Below, one piece after another: positions 39,104 to 48,819 of a DNA stretch of 64,000 bases (position 1 is the first letter of the stretch; each line of letters begins with the position of its first letter). The notes beneath the pieces are model-generated. The model saw only the letters and a list, made by a program, of their open reading frames with translations. It was not told the origin of the DNA and searched no databases. The DNA lies in assembly GCA_016283575.1 (NCBI GenBank), contig JAEEND010000028.1:45268-109267 (forward strand), given 5' to 3'. Source of the stretch: Lachnospiraceae bacterium (GTDB lineage: Bacteria; Bacillota; Clostridia; Lachnospirales; Lachnospiraceae). The position numbers were made by a program, and so were the translations under genes.

Positions 39104-40546
39104 ATGAAGATAGATATTTTTACAGATAAAGAAGAATTTTCATATGATATATATTCTTTGGTAAAAGCCTTCTGTCCCCAAGGGGATCTGAAGGTTTTTG
39201 TTAAGGATGAAGAAGGCCGTGGCGCAGAAGAGTGCTACAGCCTTTTTGAAGAAGAAGGAAGGCTTTCTTTTTATAAAAATAAAGACCTTCTTTTTTCGGA
39301 AGAGGTGAAGCCTAAATCAGAGAGAGCGGAACTTAAAAATACAGTTAAGTCCGTGATCTACAAAGGGCTTTCAGGATTGCTCGGGCCCCTTCCCTGGGGA
39401 GATTTAACGGGCATCCGCCCCACTAAGATCGCCCGCCTCTTAAAGGAAGAGGACAAATCCGATGAAGAAGTCCTTGGCTACATGAAGGATACATACTTTG
39501 TGAGCGATGAAAAGTCCGAGCTTGCCCTTTCCATTGCAAAAAGGGAACTTGATATTTTAAAGCCTTTACGAAAGGGTCTTGGATACAGTCTTTACATAGG
39601 AATCCCTTTCTGTCCCACCACATGTCTTTATTGTTCTTTTACATCAAATTCAATAGCCTTGTGGAAAAACAGAGTTTCCATTTATCTGGATGCATTAAAA
39701 AAAGAGATCGCATTTGTTGCTGACGCATTAAAGGATAAGGTCCTTGATACGGTTTATATAGGAGGCGGTACGCCCACAACCTTATCACCCGAGGAACTTG
39801 AGGATCTTCTTTCTTACCTTGAATCGAAGCTCGATTTAAGCGGTATCCTGGAATTCACGGTGGAAGCCGGACGTGCCGATTCCATTACGATAGAGAAGCT
39901 TAAGGTATTAAAGCGACATAATGTCACGAGAATAAGCGTAAATCCCCAGACCATGAATCAGGAAACCTTAGATATCATCGGACGCCGACATACGGTTGAG
40001 GACGTGGTAAGAGCTTTTAATGACGCAAGAAGCTTAGGATTTAATAATATAAACATGGATATTATTCTTGGTCTTCCCGGCGAAGGCGAAGCGGAAGTAA
40101 GGAAGACGATCGATGATATAGTTTCACTAAATCCCGATTCCCTCACAGTCCATTCACTTGCAGTTAAGCGCGGTTCCAGAATGCATGAACGTATACTGGA
40201 AAAGGGTTATGAACCAATGGTAAATACCGACGGCACCATGAAGATCGCGGGGGATGGCGCAAAAAGACTTAACATGGTACCATATTATTTGTATCGCCAG
40301 AAAAACATGGCAGGCAATTTTGAAAATGTGGGCTATGCAAAAGAAGGTTGCTTTGGTATCTATAATATCCTTATAATGGAGGATGTTGAACCGATAGTAG
40401 CATTAGGCCCCGGTTCAGTTTCCAAGGTTATTACCAAAGAAGGCACTTTGGAGCGAAGCGACAATGTAAAGGATGTAGCTCTTTATATTGATCAGATCGA
40501 TGAAATGATAGAAAGAAAAAGACAACTGTTTGCTCTTTGGAGCTAG
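39104..40546 (+). CDS. hemZ: Radical SAM coproporphyrinogen III oxidase-like HemZ
   Basis: IPFCPTTCLYCSFTS radical SAM CxxxCxxC, GGGTPTTLSPEELEDLL. Confidence 0.9.
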   Translation: MKIDIFTDKEEFSYDIYSLVKAFCPQGDLKVFVKDEEGRGAEECYSLFEEEGRLSFYKNKDLLFSEEVKPKSERAELKNTVKSVIYKGLSGLLGPLPWGDLTGIRPTKIARLLKEEDKSDEEVLGYMKDTYFVSDEKSELALSIAKRELDILKPLRKGLGYSLYIGIPFCPTTCLYCSFTSNSIALWKNRVSIYLDALKKEIAFVADALKDKVLDTVYIGGGTPTTLSPEELEDLLSYLESKLDLSGILEFTVEAGRADSITIEKLKVLKRHNVTRISVNPQTMNQETLDIIGRRHTVEDVVRAFNDARSLGFNNINMDIILGLPGEGEAEVRKTIDDIVSLNPDSLTVHSLAVKRGSRMHERILEKGYEPMVNTDGTMKIAGDGAKRLNMVPYYLYRQKNMAGNFENVGYAKEGCFGIYNILIMEDVEPIVALGPGSVSKVITKEGTLERSDNVKDVALYIDQIDEMIERKRQLFALWS

Positions 40547-40558
40547 AAAGGATCATAT

Positions 40559-41821
40559 ATGTCACTTGTTAAAAAGCCTGTAACGGGTATGAAAGAAATT
40601 ATGCCGAAGGAAATGGAAATAAGAGATTACGTTATCCGCGTTATCAAAGAAACCTATGCGACCTTCGGTTTTACTTCAATAGAAACTCCCTGTCTTGAGG
40701 ATATCAAGAATCTTTCAAGCAAGCAGGGCGGCGAAAATGAAAAGCTTATATTTAAAGTATTAAAGCGCGGTGAAAAGCTTGATCTTGCTTCAGCAAAAGA
40801 AGAAGCCGACTTAACTGACATGGGCTTAAGATACGATCTTACCGTTCCCCTGGTCAGATTCTATTCAAATAATCAGAACAGCCTTCCTTCACCCTTTAAA
40901 GCTCTTCAGATGGGTAATGTATGGAGAGCCGACAGACCTCAGAAAGGTCGTTACCGTCAGTTCATGCAGTGTGATATCGATATCTTCGGTGAAGCAACAA
41001 ACCTTGCTGAAATCGAACTTATCCTTGCAACCACCACCACTCTCGGTAAGATCGGCTTCAAAAATTTTGAAATAAGGATCAATGACAGACGCCTTCTTAA
41101 AGCCATGGCAACCTATGCAGGCTTTGATGAAGATAAATTCGATACAGTGTGCGTGATCCTTGATAAGCTTGATAAGATCGGTCTTGAAGGTGTTAAGGAA
41201 TGCTTAAAGGAAGAAGGCTTCTCGGAAGAATCCGTTAACAGATATGTGAGCCTTTTCGATGGATTAAAAGAAGGTATCGAAGGCATCAAATCACTTAAAG
41301 CTACTCTCGGCGATGTATTAAGCGATGATGTTGTTACAAATCTTACTGAGATCATCGATACCGTAGATAAAGCAAAGAAGGCTGAATTCAAGCTTGTGTT
41401 CGATCCTTCTCTTGTAAGAGGTATGGGCTACTACACCGGCACGATATTTGAGATCGCAATGCCCGAATTCGGCGCTGCCTGCGGTGGCGGCGGCCGTTAC
41501 GATAAGATGGTAGGTAACTTCACTGGCCAGGACGTTCCTGCCTGCGGATTCTCCATCGGTTTTGAACGAATCGTTCTTTTGCTTATGGAAAACAATTTCA
41601 AGATTCCCGGTAAATCCGAAAAGATTGCTTATTTAATCGAAAAGGACATGCCCAAGGATAAATATCTTGAAGTATTGACCGAAGCCATGGCAGAACGTGA
41701 AAAAGGAAAGAGCGTTCTTGTTACCAAAATGAATAAGAACAAAAAGTTCCAGAAGGAACAGCTTACGGAAGAAGGATATACTGAATTCAAGGAATTTTAT
41801 AACAATCCGTTTAGCAACTAA
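40559..41821 (+). CDS. hisS: Histidine-tRNA ligase
   Basis: LRYDLTVPLVRFYSNN, QMGNVWRADRPQKGRYRQFMQCDIDIFG, CGGGGRYDKMVG. Confidence 0.95.
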   Translation: MSLVKKPVTGMKEIMPKEMEIRDYVIRVIKETYATFGFTSIETPCLEDIKNLSSKQGGENEKLIFKVLKRGEKLDLASAKEEADLTDMGLRYDLTVPLVRFYSNNQNSLPSPFKALQMGNVWRADRPQKGRYRQFMQCDIDIFGEATNLAEIELILATTTTLGKIGFKNFEIRINDRRLLKAMATYAGFDEDKFDTVCVILDKLDKIGLEGVKECLKEEGFSEESVNRYVSLFDGLKEGIEGIKSLKATLGDVLSDDVVTNLTEIIDTVDKAKKAEFKLVFDPSLVRGMGYYTGTIFEIAMPEFGAACGGGGRYDKMVGNFTGQDVPACGFSIGFERIVLLLMENNFKIPGKSEKIAYLIEKDMPKDKYLEVLTEAMAEREKGKSVLVTKMNKNKKFQKEQLTEEGYTEFKEFYNNPFSN

Positions 41822-41862
41822 TTGTAGTATTTTCTTAAGATGCCCGTAAATGGAGGTTCCTG

Positions 41863-42513
41863 ATGGAAAAGAACAATTTATATATTTATCTTGCCGATAT
41901 AAAAACCACTGACGGTAACGCATTAATGGAAAAGTTCGGGCAGACCTTTGAGCCTGCCAGACTTGAGCGGATCGAGCGATGCACCAACGCAAGAGAGAAG
42001 ACCACTCTTATTGCAACAGGTGTGCTTCTTCAGGCTGCACTTAAGCGTTTTGGAGTATCCACGGCGGACATTGATTACAAAGAACATGGAAAGCCATTCA
42101 TAAAAGGCAAAGAGGATCTGTTTTTTAATATTTCCCATTCAGGCAACTTTATCATGATTGCCGTATCGGGGCAGGAAATCGGTATCGACATTCAGAAGCC
42201 GGTTCCTTATAAAGAAGCTTTGGTAAATAAGATCCTTAATTATGAAGAGCGTACTACTCACGCCGACGATCTTGTTAAGCACCTTAACAGGATCTGGGCA
42301 ATCAAAGAAGCATATACGAAGCTTACCGGAGAAGGCATTTCCAAGGAATTCTCGGAAATTACCTACGAAGAAAATGATTTTTCCTTAAACGTATTTGATA
42401 AGGGTGAGCCCGCAGCAAAGGGAAAGATCGTATATAATGATGATTTATACGAAGCCTGCGTTCTTGCAAAAGAAGATTTCGAGGTTTCTGAACTTGATAA
42501 ATTAAGCTTATAA
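41863..42513 (+). CDS. 4'-phosphopantetheinyl transferase superfamily (Sfp-like)
   Basis: GKPFIKGKEDLFFNISHSGNFIMIAVSGQEIGIDIQ, RIWAIKEAYTKLTGEGI. Confidence 0.9.
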   Translation: MEKNNLYIYLADIKTTDGNALMEKFGQTFEPARLERIERCTNAREKTTLIATGVLLQAALKRFGVSTADIDYKEHGKPFIKGKEDLFFNISHSGNFIMIAVSGQEIGIDIQKPVPYKEALVNKILNYEERTTHADDLVKHLNRIWAIKEAYTKLTGEGISKEFSEITYEENDFSLNVFDKGEPAAKGKIVYNDDLYEACVLAKEDFEVSELDKLSL

Positions 42514-42528
42514 AGGAGTGTTTATTAT

Positions 42529-43803
42529 TTGGATACTGAAGGTGTCATACAATTACTGATCTTATTCTTTTTACTTTTGTTATCTGCATTCTTTTCATCT
42601 GCAGAAACGGCCTTAAGCTCAGTATCAAGAGCTGCTCTTCGTGCCATGGAAGAAGAGGGAAAGAAGAACGCCAAGATGCTTTCAAAGGTGTTAAATGATT
42701 ACGACAGGATGCTTTCCACTATACTTGTGGGTAACAACATCGTAAATCTGAGTGCATCATCACTTGCAACCATTTTTACCATGAAGCTTTTTGGCAATGC
42801 ATATGTTTCTTTATCCACCGGAATTCTTACTTTTCTTGTACTTATTTTCGGTGAGATCGTGCCAAAGACCTGGGCAAGAAGAAATGCGAAGAAGGTTTCT
42901 TTGTTTTTTTCATATCCCATCAGATTTTTCATGGTGATTCTTTTTCCCATAGTTGTGGTTGTTAATGCGGTTTCCGGCTTTATCCTGTTTATTTTCAGAC
43001 AGGGTTCGGCTTCCGACCATCATATTACCGAGTCGGAATTACGTTCCTATGTGGATGTATCCAAGGAAGACGGCGCTATCGAGGAAGATGAGCATGATAT
43101 CATAAATAATGTATTTGATTTCAGGGATTCGGTAGCTAAAGACATTATGATCCCCCGAATCGACATGACATCCATTTCCATTGATGCGACCTATAAGGAA
43201 GTCATGAAGGTGTTCAGAGAATCCATGTACACAAGACTTCCGGTATATAAAGAAGAAAAAGAAAATATCGTAGGCTTTATAAATATCAAGGATTTGATTC
43301 GCTTAAAGGATTCCGAATCCTTTAAGGTATCCAAGTATTTAAGAAATGCCTATTATACCTACGAATATAAAAAGACCAATGATCTGATGCTTGAAATGCG
43401 TAAGGCAAGCATGAATCTTACTTTCGTAAATAACGAATACGGCGAGACGGTGGGTATGATCACTCTCGAAGACCTGCTTGAAGAAATCGTCGGTGAAATA
43501 AGAGATGAATATGATGCTGATGAAGAACGCCAGATCGTTGAAACGGAAGATGGTTTCTTAATAGAAGCCCGCATGAAACTTGAAGATATCAATGACAGTC
43601 TCGGTACTGATTTTAAGTCGGAAGACTATGACAGTATCGGCGGTCTTATCTTGGATCAGCTTGACCGTATCCCCTCTGACCAGGAAGAGGTAACCCTTCC
43701 TGACGGAACACTTTTAAAGGTATGCGGCATAAAGCAGAATCGTATAGTAAAGGTACTTGTTAAATTACCTGAAAAAGAAGCAGAAGATGTGGACAGCGAA
43801 TAG
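42529..43803 (+). CDS. Hemolysin/CNNM-CorC family protein (DUF21 + CBS pair + CorC_HlyC)
   Basis: SAFFSSAETALSSVSRAALRAMEEEG, VAKDIMIPRIDMTSI, VNNEYGETVGMITLEDLLEEIVGEIRDEYD; TTG start. Confidence 0.92.
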   Translation: MDTEGVIQLLILFFLLLLSAFFSSAETALSSVSRAALRAMEEEGKKNAKMLSKVLNDYDRMLSTILVGNNIVNLSASSLATIFTMKLFGNAYVSLSTGILTFLVLIFGEIVPKTWARRNAKKVSLFFSYPIRFFMVILFPIVVVVNAVSGFILFIFRQGSASDHHITESELRSYVDVSKEDGAIEEDEHDIINNVFDFRDSVAKDIMIPRIDMTSISIDATYKEVMKVFRESMYTRLPVYKEEKENIVGFINIKDLIRLKDSESFKVSKYLRNAYYTYEYKKTNDLMLEMRKASMNLTFVNNEYGETVGMITLEDLLEEIVGEIRDEYDADEERQIVETEDGFLIEARMKLEDINDSLGTDFKSEDYDSIGGLILDQLDRIPSDQEEVTLPDGTLLKVCGIKQNRIVKVLVKLPEKEAEDVDSE

Positions 43804-43812
43804 TCGCTGTCC
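43791..43812 (+). terminator. Hairpin spanning a stop codon (possible weak terminator)
   Basis: GGACAGCGA-ATAG-TCGCTGTCC then ATTTTC. Confidence 0.5.
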
Positions 43813-43831
43813 ATTTTCACGAAAGGATATT

Positions 43832-44515
43832 ATGGACAGAACTCTCAAGATAATAGGAACGGTTCATACGGATTTCCCCGAAAAGTTCGGAATTCCCAGG
43901 CAGAGTGGTTTGATCCCTGAATTAAAGGGATATATTTCTTTTGAAAAAGAATACAGGAATCCCGACTTTATACGCGGAATTGAGGACTTTGAATATATCT
44001 GGGTATTGTGGGAATTTGATGTGCCGAGAAAAGAAAGAGTTTCTGCAACGGTGCTTCCTCCCCGTCTCGGAGGAAAAACACATATGGGAGTTTTTGCTAC
44101 AAGAAGTCCCTTCAGACCAAATCCCATAGGCCTTTCTTCAGTAAGACTTGACGGAGTAAAAGAAACGGAAAAGGGCCCAATATTACTTATAAGCGGCGTA
44201 GATATAAGAGATAATACCAAGGTATATGATATTAAGCCCTATTTAAACTATGCCGATGCACATCCCGATGCGAAAAGCGGCTTCGGCGGAGAGAATCTTG
44301 ATTACAGGCTGGAAGTTGATTTCCCTGAGGAATTATTGAATGTTTATCCGGAAGATAAGAGAGCTCTCGCTATAGAAATCCTTAAGCAGGATCCGCGCCC
44401 CGCATATCAGGAGGATCCTGACAGAAGATATGGTGTTTCTTTTGCGGGATTCGATATACATTTTAAGGTTTCCGAGGGAATTCTTAGGGTCATTCGGGTT
44501 GTACCTTTAAATTGA
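43832..44515 (+). CDS. trmO: tRNA (N6-threonylcarbamoyladenosine(37)-N6)-methyltransferase TrmO/TsaA
   Basis: IGTVHTDFPEKFGIPRQSG, TRSPFRPNPIGLSSVRLDGV, DIRDNTKVYDIKPYLNYADAHPDA; RBS GAAAGGA before 43832. Confidence 0.92.
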   Translation: MDRTLKIIGTVHTDFPEKFGIPRQSGLIPELKGYISFEKEYRNPDFIRGIEDFEYIWVLWEFDVPRKERVSATVLPPRLGGKTHMGVFATRSPFRPNPIGLSSVRLDGVKETEKGPILLISGVDIRDNTKVYDIKPYLNYADAHPDAKSGFGGENLDYRLEVDFPEELLNVYPEDKRALAIEILKQDPRPAYQEDPDRRYGVSFAGFDIHFKVSEGILRVIRVVPLN

Positions 44516-44565
44516 TTGTGTTATACTTTCTAAGTTATGTTTAGTAATTTTAAAGGAGAATAGAC

Positions 44566-46812
44566 ATGAGTAAATCAAAGGGTTTTGTTGCAATTGTACT
44601 GATCCTCGTTGCAACAATATTTTTTGGCTATATGGATGTTTTCGGCATCGGTGCCAATAAGTCAGGTTCCATGAAGGATATTATTTTAGGACTCGACCTT
44701 GCCGGCGGTGTCAGCATCACATATCAGGTTGTGGGTGATGAAAATCCTTCCACTCAGGATCTTGACGATACTGTATATAAGTTACAGCAGCGTGTAGCTA
44801 ACTACAGTACAGAAGCGGTTGTATACAAAGAAGGTAACAATCGTATCAATATTGAAATTCCCGGTGTTTATGATGCCAATGCCATTCTGCAGGAACTTGG
44901 TAACCCCGGTACACTTTACTTCTTAAAGCATTATGCTAAAGACGGTACCGAAAACTATTCCTACACAGGAAACGGCTGGGTACTTAACCGTTCCATCGAC
45001 GAGCTTAAAGCTGACGGTTCCGTAGTACTTGAAGGTACGGATGTTGTTGATGCTCAGGCAGGTGTTGCAAGAGATGATATGGGTAACTCCGAGATCATGG
45101 TTCACTTAACACTCAGCGAAGCAGGCAAGGTTGCATTCAAAGATGCTACCGAAGAAGCTTACAACAACGGCAAGGACGTTATCGCTATTTACTATGATGG
45201 TAATTTCGTAAGCGTTCCCCGAGTACAGGCTGTTATTTCAGACGGTATTGCTCAGATCACAGGTCAGAGCGACTACGAAGAAGCTGAAAAGATCGCAAGC
45301 ACCATCAGAATCGGTGGCCTTTCACTTGAACTTGAAGAATTACGCAGTAACGTTGTTGGCGCATCCCTCGGTGTTGAAGCCATCAACTCAAGCTTAAAGG
45401 CCGGTATTGTCGGTTTCGCGGTTGTAGTAGTTCTTATGCTTGCAATTTACTTCCTTTTCGGTTTAACCGCAAGCATTGCACTTGGCTTATATGTAACCCT
45501 TGAACTCTTTTTAATAAATGCATTCGGTATTACATTGACCCTTCCCGGTATTGCAGGTTTCATCCTTTCAATCGGTATGGCGGTTGATGCCAACGTTATT
45601 ATTTTCGCACGTATCAGAGAAGAATTAAGAACAGGCAAGACCATCGGTTCTGCCATTAAAGTAGCTTATTCCAAGGCTATGAGCGCAATTCTCGACGGTA
45701 ACATCACAACCCTTATTGCAGCTGTTGTACTTTGGGTAATGGGTTCAGTATCCATCAGAGGCTTCGCTCAGACTCTTACACTCGGTATCTGCTTATCAAT
45801 GTTTACAGCTATTGTAATCACTAAGCTTTTACTTAACTCCTTCGTAGCTTTAGGTATCACAAATCCCAAGGTCTACGGAGTGGCAAAAGAAAACAAGAAG
45901 ATTGATTTCTTATCAAAGAAGGGAATCTTCTTCCTTGCTTCAACTCTTGTAATCGTAGCAGGTGTTGTAACAATGCTCTTTGTTAACCCCAAGGAAGAGA
46001 GAAGAGGAAATGCTCTTAACTTCAGCCTTGAATTCTTAGGCGGAACACAGACAACAGTTCCTTTCGATAAGAATTACGAACTTGAAGAGATAAGCAATCT
46101 CATGGTTTCCGATATTGAAGGAATCGTAGGCGATCCTAACGTTATCACCAATAAGGTTCAGGGAACCAACGAAGTAATCTTCAAGACTGTAGTGCTTAAT
46201 GCAGATCAGAGAGAAGAACTTAACAGATACTTTGCTGATAATTACAATGTAGATATTGAAACCATTCAGTCAGAATCCATAAGCTCCACCATCAGCGCCG
46301 AATCTCAGAAAGAGACCATCATAGCTGTTATTGTGGCAATCGTGCTTATGCTTATCTACATCTGGTTCAGATTTAAAGATATCCGTTTCGGCGCAAGCTC
46401 AGTTATCGCTCTTGCCCATGACGTTCTTGTAACATTGGCTTTCTATGCATTTGCATATGTCAGCGTAGGTTCCACTTTTGTAGCTTGTATGCTTACAATA
46501 GTAGGTTACTCCATCAACGCTACGATCGTTATCTTTGACAGAATCAGAGAAAATCTCAAGGAAGCAACAAGAAAGTCCCAGTTAAAGGACATTGTAAATG
46601 ATAGTATTACTCAGACATTATCAAGAAGTATCTTTACTTCACTTACAACTTTTGTAATGGTAGTTGCCCTTTACATATTCGGTGTAAGCAGCATTAAAGA
46701 ATTTGCGCTTCCCTTAATGGTAGGTATTCTCGCAGGTACATATTCATCCATCTGTCTTGCAGGTGCTATGTGGTTTGTATTCCGTACTAAGTTTGCCAAG
46801 AAGGAAGCTTAA
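44566..46812 (+). CDS. secDF: Fused protein translocase subunit SecDF
   Basis: SecD (GLDLAGGVSITYQV, SIGMAVDANVIIFARIREELRTGK) fused to SecF (SLEFLGGTQTTVPF, VGYSINATIVIFDRIRENLK). Confidence 0.93.
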   Translation: MSKSKGFVAIVLILVATIFFGYMDVFGIGANKSGSMKDIILGLDLAGGVSITYQVVGDENPSTQDLDDTVYKLQQRVANYSTEAVVYKEGNNRINIEIPGVYDANAILQELGNPGTLYFLKHYAKDGTENYSYTGNGWVLNRSIDELKADGSVVLEGTDVVDAQAGVARDDMGNSEIMVHLTLSEAGKVAFKDATEEAYNNGKDVIAIYYDGNFVSVPRVQAVISDGIAQITGQSDYEEAEKIASTIRIGGLSLELEELRSNVVGASLGVEAINSSLKAGIVGFAVVVVLMLAIYFLFGLTASIALGLYVTLELFLINAFGITLTLPGIAGFILSIGMAVDANVIIFARIREELRTGKTIGSAIKVAYSKAMSAILDGNITTLIAAVVLWVMGSVSIRGFAQTLTLGICLSMFTAIVITKLLLNSFVALGITNPKVYGVAKENKKIDFLSKKGIFFLASTLVIVAGVVTMLFVNPKEERRGNALNFSLEFLGGTQTTVPFDKNYELEEISNLMVSDIEGIVGDPNVITNKVQGTNEVIFKTVVLNADQREELNRYFADNYNVDIETIQSESISSTISAESQKETIIAVIVAIVLMLIYIWFRFKDIRFGASSVIALAHDVLVTLAFYAFAYVSVGSTFVACMLTIVGYSINATIVIFDRIRENLKEATRKSQLKDIVNDSITQTLSRSIFTSLTTFVMVVALYIFGVSSIKEFALPLMVGILAGTYSSICLAGAMWFVFRTKFAKKEA

Positions 46813-46829
46813 GCTCAGGAGAACAGTAC

Positions 46830-48602
46830 ATGAAGAAATGGGTAGAAATCAGAAAATCCGGAAATTTTGTAGAACTTGCAAAAGAATACGGAGTTTCTCC
46901 GGTTGTTGCCCGTATCTTACGTAACAGAGATCTTTTATCAAAAGAAGAAGTTAATAACTTCTTGAGCTTCAATGAAAATATATTACACGATCCATTCCTT
47001 TTACCGGGGATGGACCGTGTAATTTTTGTTTTAAAAGAAAAGATCGAAGCAGGTAAAAAGATCCGAATCATCGGGGATTATGACGTAGACGGTATTTCCG
47101 CGACATTTATATTATATAAAGGTCTTAAATACTTCGGCGCGGATTGTGATTATGTGATACCTCACAGAATTGAGGACGGCTACGGCATTAATATTAAGCT
47201 GATTGAAAATGCCGTAAGTGACGGAATAGATACGATCATTACCTGTGATAACGGTATCGCCGCATCGGCTCAGACGGATTATGCCAATGAATGCGGAATT
47301 ACCATGCTTATTACGGATCATCATGAAGTCCCCTTTGAAGATGTGGGGGGTGAAAGAAATTATATCATTCCCAAAGCGGAAGCCGTAACAGATCCTAAGC
47401 TTCCTGATTCTTCGTATCCATTTGAAGGTATCTGCGGTGCAATGGTGGCATATAAGCTTATTTTAGCTTATGCTTCTAAATCGGATTCCATTGATGCTGC
47501 TTCTTTTAACGAGTTAAAAGAAGAGTTACTGGAATTTGCCGGGATAGCCACTGTCTGCGATGTAATGGAATTACGGGACGAAAACAGATTCATTGTAAAA
47601 AAAGCCTTGAAATCAGTAGCTCGCAGTAAAAACATGGGACTAAGAAGCTTACTTAAAGTAACAGGCCTTGAAGGTAAGGCTTTGTCAGCTTTTCATTTTG
47701 GATTTGTAATAGGTCCGTGCTTAAATGCCAGCGGTCGACTTGATACTTCATTAAAGGCTCTGTCTCTTTTCTTATGTGAGGACGAGGAAGAAGCTTTAAA
47801 CAGAGCGGAAGAGCTTAAGAATTTAAATGAAGAGCGTAAATACATGACCATGACCGAAGCTGAGAAAGCTTTTGAAATGGTGGATTCCATGGAAACTGTT
47901 CCGAAGGTGCTGGTAATCTACCTTCCTGATTGTCATGAAAGCCTTGCGGGTATCATTGCGGGAAGAGTAAGGGAAAAATATGTACGCCCCACCTTTGTAT
48001 TAACCAAAACCGAAAAAGGTTTAAAGGGTTCCGGTCGAAGCATTGAAGCCTATGATATGTATGAAGGCTTAAATAAAGCGAAGGATTTACTTACAAAATT
48101 CGGCGGGCATAAAATGGCCGCGGGAATTTCTTTGGAAGAAAGTAATCTCGAAGAATTTAAGAAGCGCATCAATGAAACAGCAGATCTAAAAGAAGATGAT
48201 TTCGTCGATTCCCTGAGAATCGATATGGAGCTTCCCTTTAGATTCGCAGATCTTAATCTTGCAAAGGAACTTGAGATCCTTGAGCCCTTCGGCGTCGGAA
48301 ACGACAAACCGATTTTTGCCAAGACCCATGTGAAATTCCTCACGGGAAAGAAGATGGGTAAAAATAACAATGTAGGCAAATACAGGATCATGGATGACGA
48401 AGGAAAGGTCTATGATCTCATTTACTTCGGCGATCTGCAGGAATTTGAAGATTACGTAAGACGGGAATTCGGCGATGAAACCGCCGATAATCTCCACGGA
48501 GACAGAGTATTAAATATTTATATGAATATATGCTATTATGTGTCGGTGAACAGCTTCAGAGGAGTTGAATCAGTTCAGTACATAATGCAGCATTATCAAT
48601 GA
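46830..48602 (+). CDS. recJ: Single-stranded-DNA-specific exonuclease RecJ
   Basis: IIGDYDVDGISATFILYKGL, TCDNGIAA, TDHHEVP, GPCLNASGRLDTSLKAL. Confidence 0.94.
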   Translation: MKKWVEIRKSGNFVELAKEYGVSPVVARILRNRDLLSKEEVNNFLSFNENILHDPFLLPGMDRVIFVLKEKIEAGKKIRIIGDYDVDGISATFILYKGLKYFGADCDYVIPHRIEDGYGINIKLIENAVSDGIDTIITCDNGIAASAQTDYANECGITMLITDHHEVPFEDVGGERNYIIPKAEAVTDPKLPDSSYPFEGICGAMVAYKLILAYASKSDSIDAASFNELKEELLEFAGIATVCDVMELRDENRFIVKKALKSVARSKNMGLRSLLKVTGLEGKALSAFHFGFVIGPCLNASGRLDTSLKALSLFLCEDEEEALNRAEELKNLNEERKYMTMTEAEKAFEMVDSMETVPKVLVIYLPDCHESLAGIIAGRVREKYVRPTFVLTKTEKGLKGSGRSIEAYDMYEGLNKAKDLLTKFGGHKMAAGISLEESNLEEFKKRINETADLKEDDFVDSLRIDMELPFRFADLNLAKELEILEPFGVGNDKPIFAKTHVKFLTGKKMGKNNNVGKYRIMDDEGKVYDLIYFGDLQEFEDYVRREFGDETADNLHGDRVLNIYMNICYYVSVNSFRGVESVQYIMQHYQ

Positions 48603-48619
48603 TTTTTCCATAAAATAAG

Positions 48620-48647
48620 AAAAGCCCTTGCCGTCGCAAGGACTTTT
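48620..48647 (+). terminator. Terminator downstream of recJ
   Basis: AAAAGCCCTTGC-CGTC-GCAAGGACTTTT. Confidence 0.8.
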
Positions 48648-48654
48648 CCACTAT

Positions 48655-48790
48655 GAGGGGGAGATAGTGAGTTTTATCAACTATCTTGATTTCATCATAC
48701 AGTACAATTGTGTTCAAATTGTGAAGACTATGATAAAATTTTAAATATCTAAAAAAAAATTCGTTTTAAATGCCGAGGGGGACATTTAAG
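48655..48790 (+). other. Unassigned structured intergenic region with possible 25-codon sORF (48667-48744)
   Basis: GAGGGGGA repeated at 48655-48662 and 48775-48782; bulged hairpin 48662-48686; GTG ORF VSFINYLDFIIQYNCVQIVKTMIKF. Confidence 0.3.
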
Positions 48791-48819
48791 TATTTGCATT
48801 AAATCAGGGAGAATACCAC

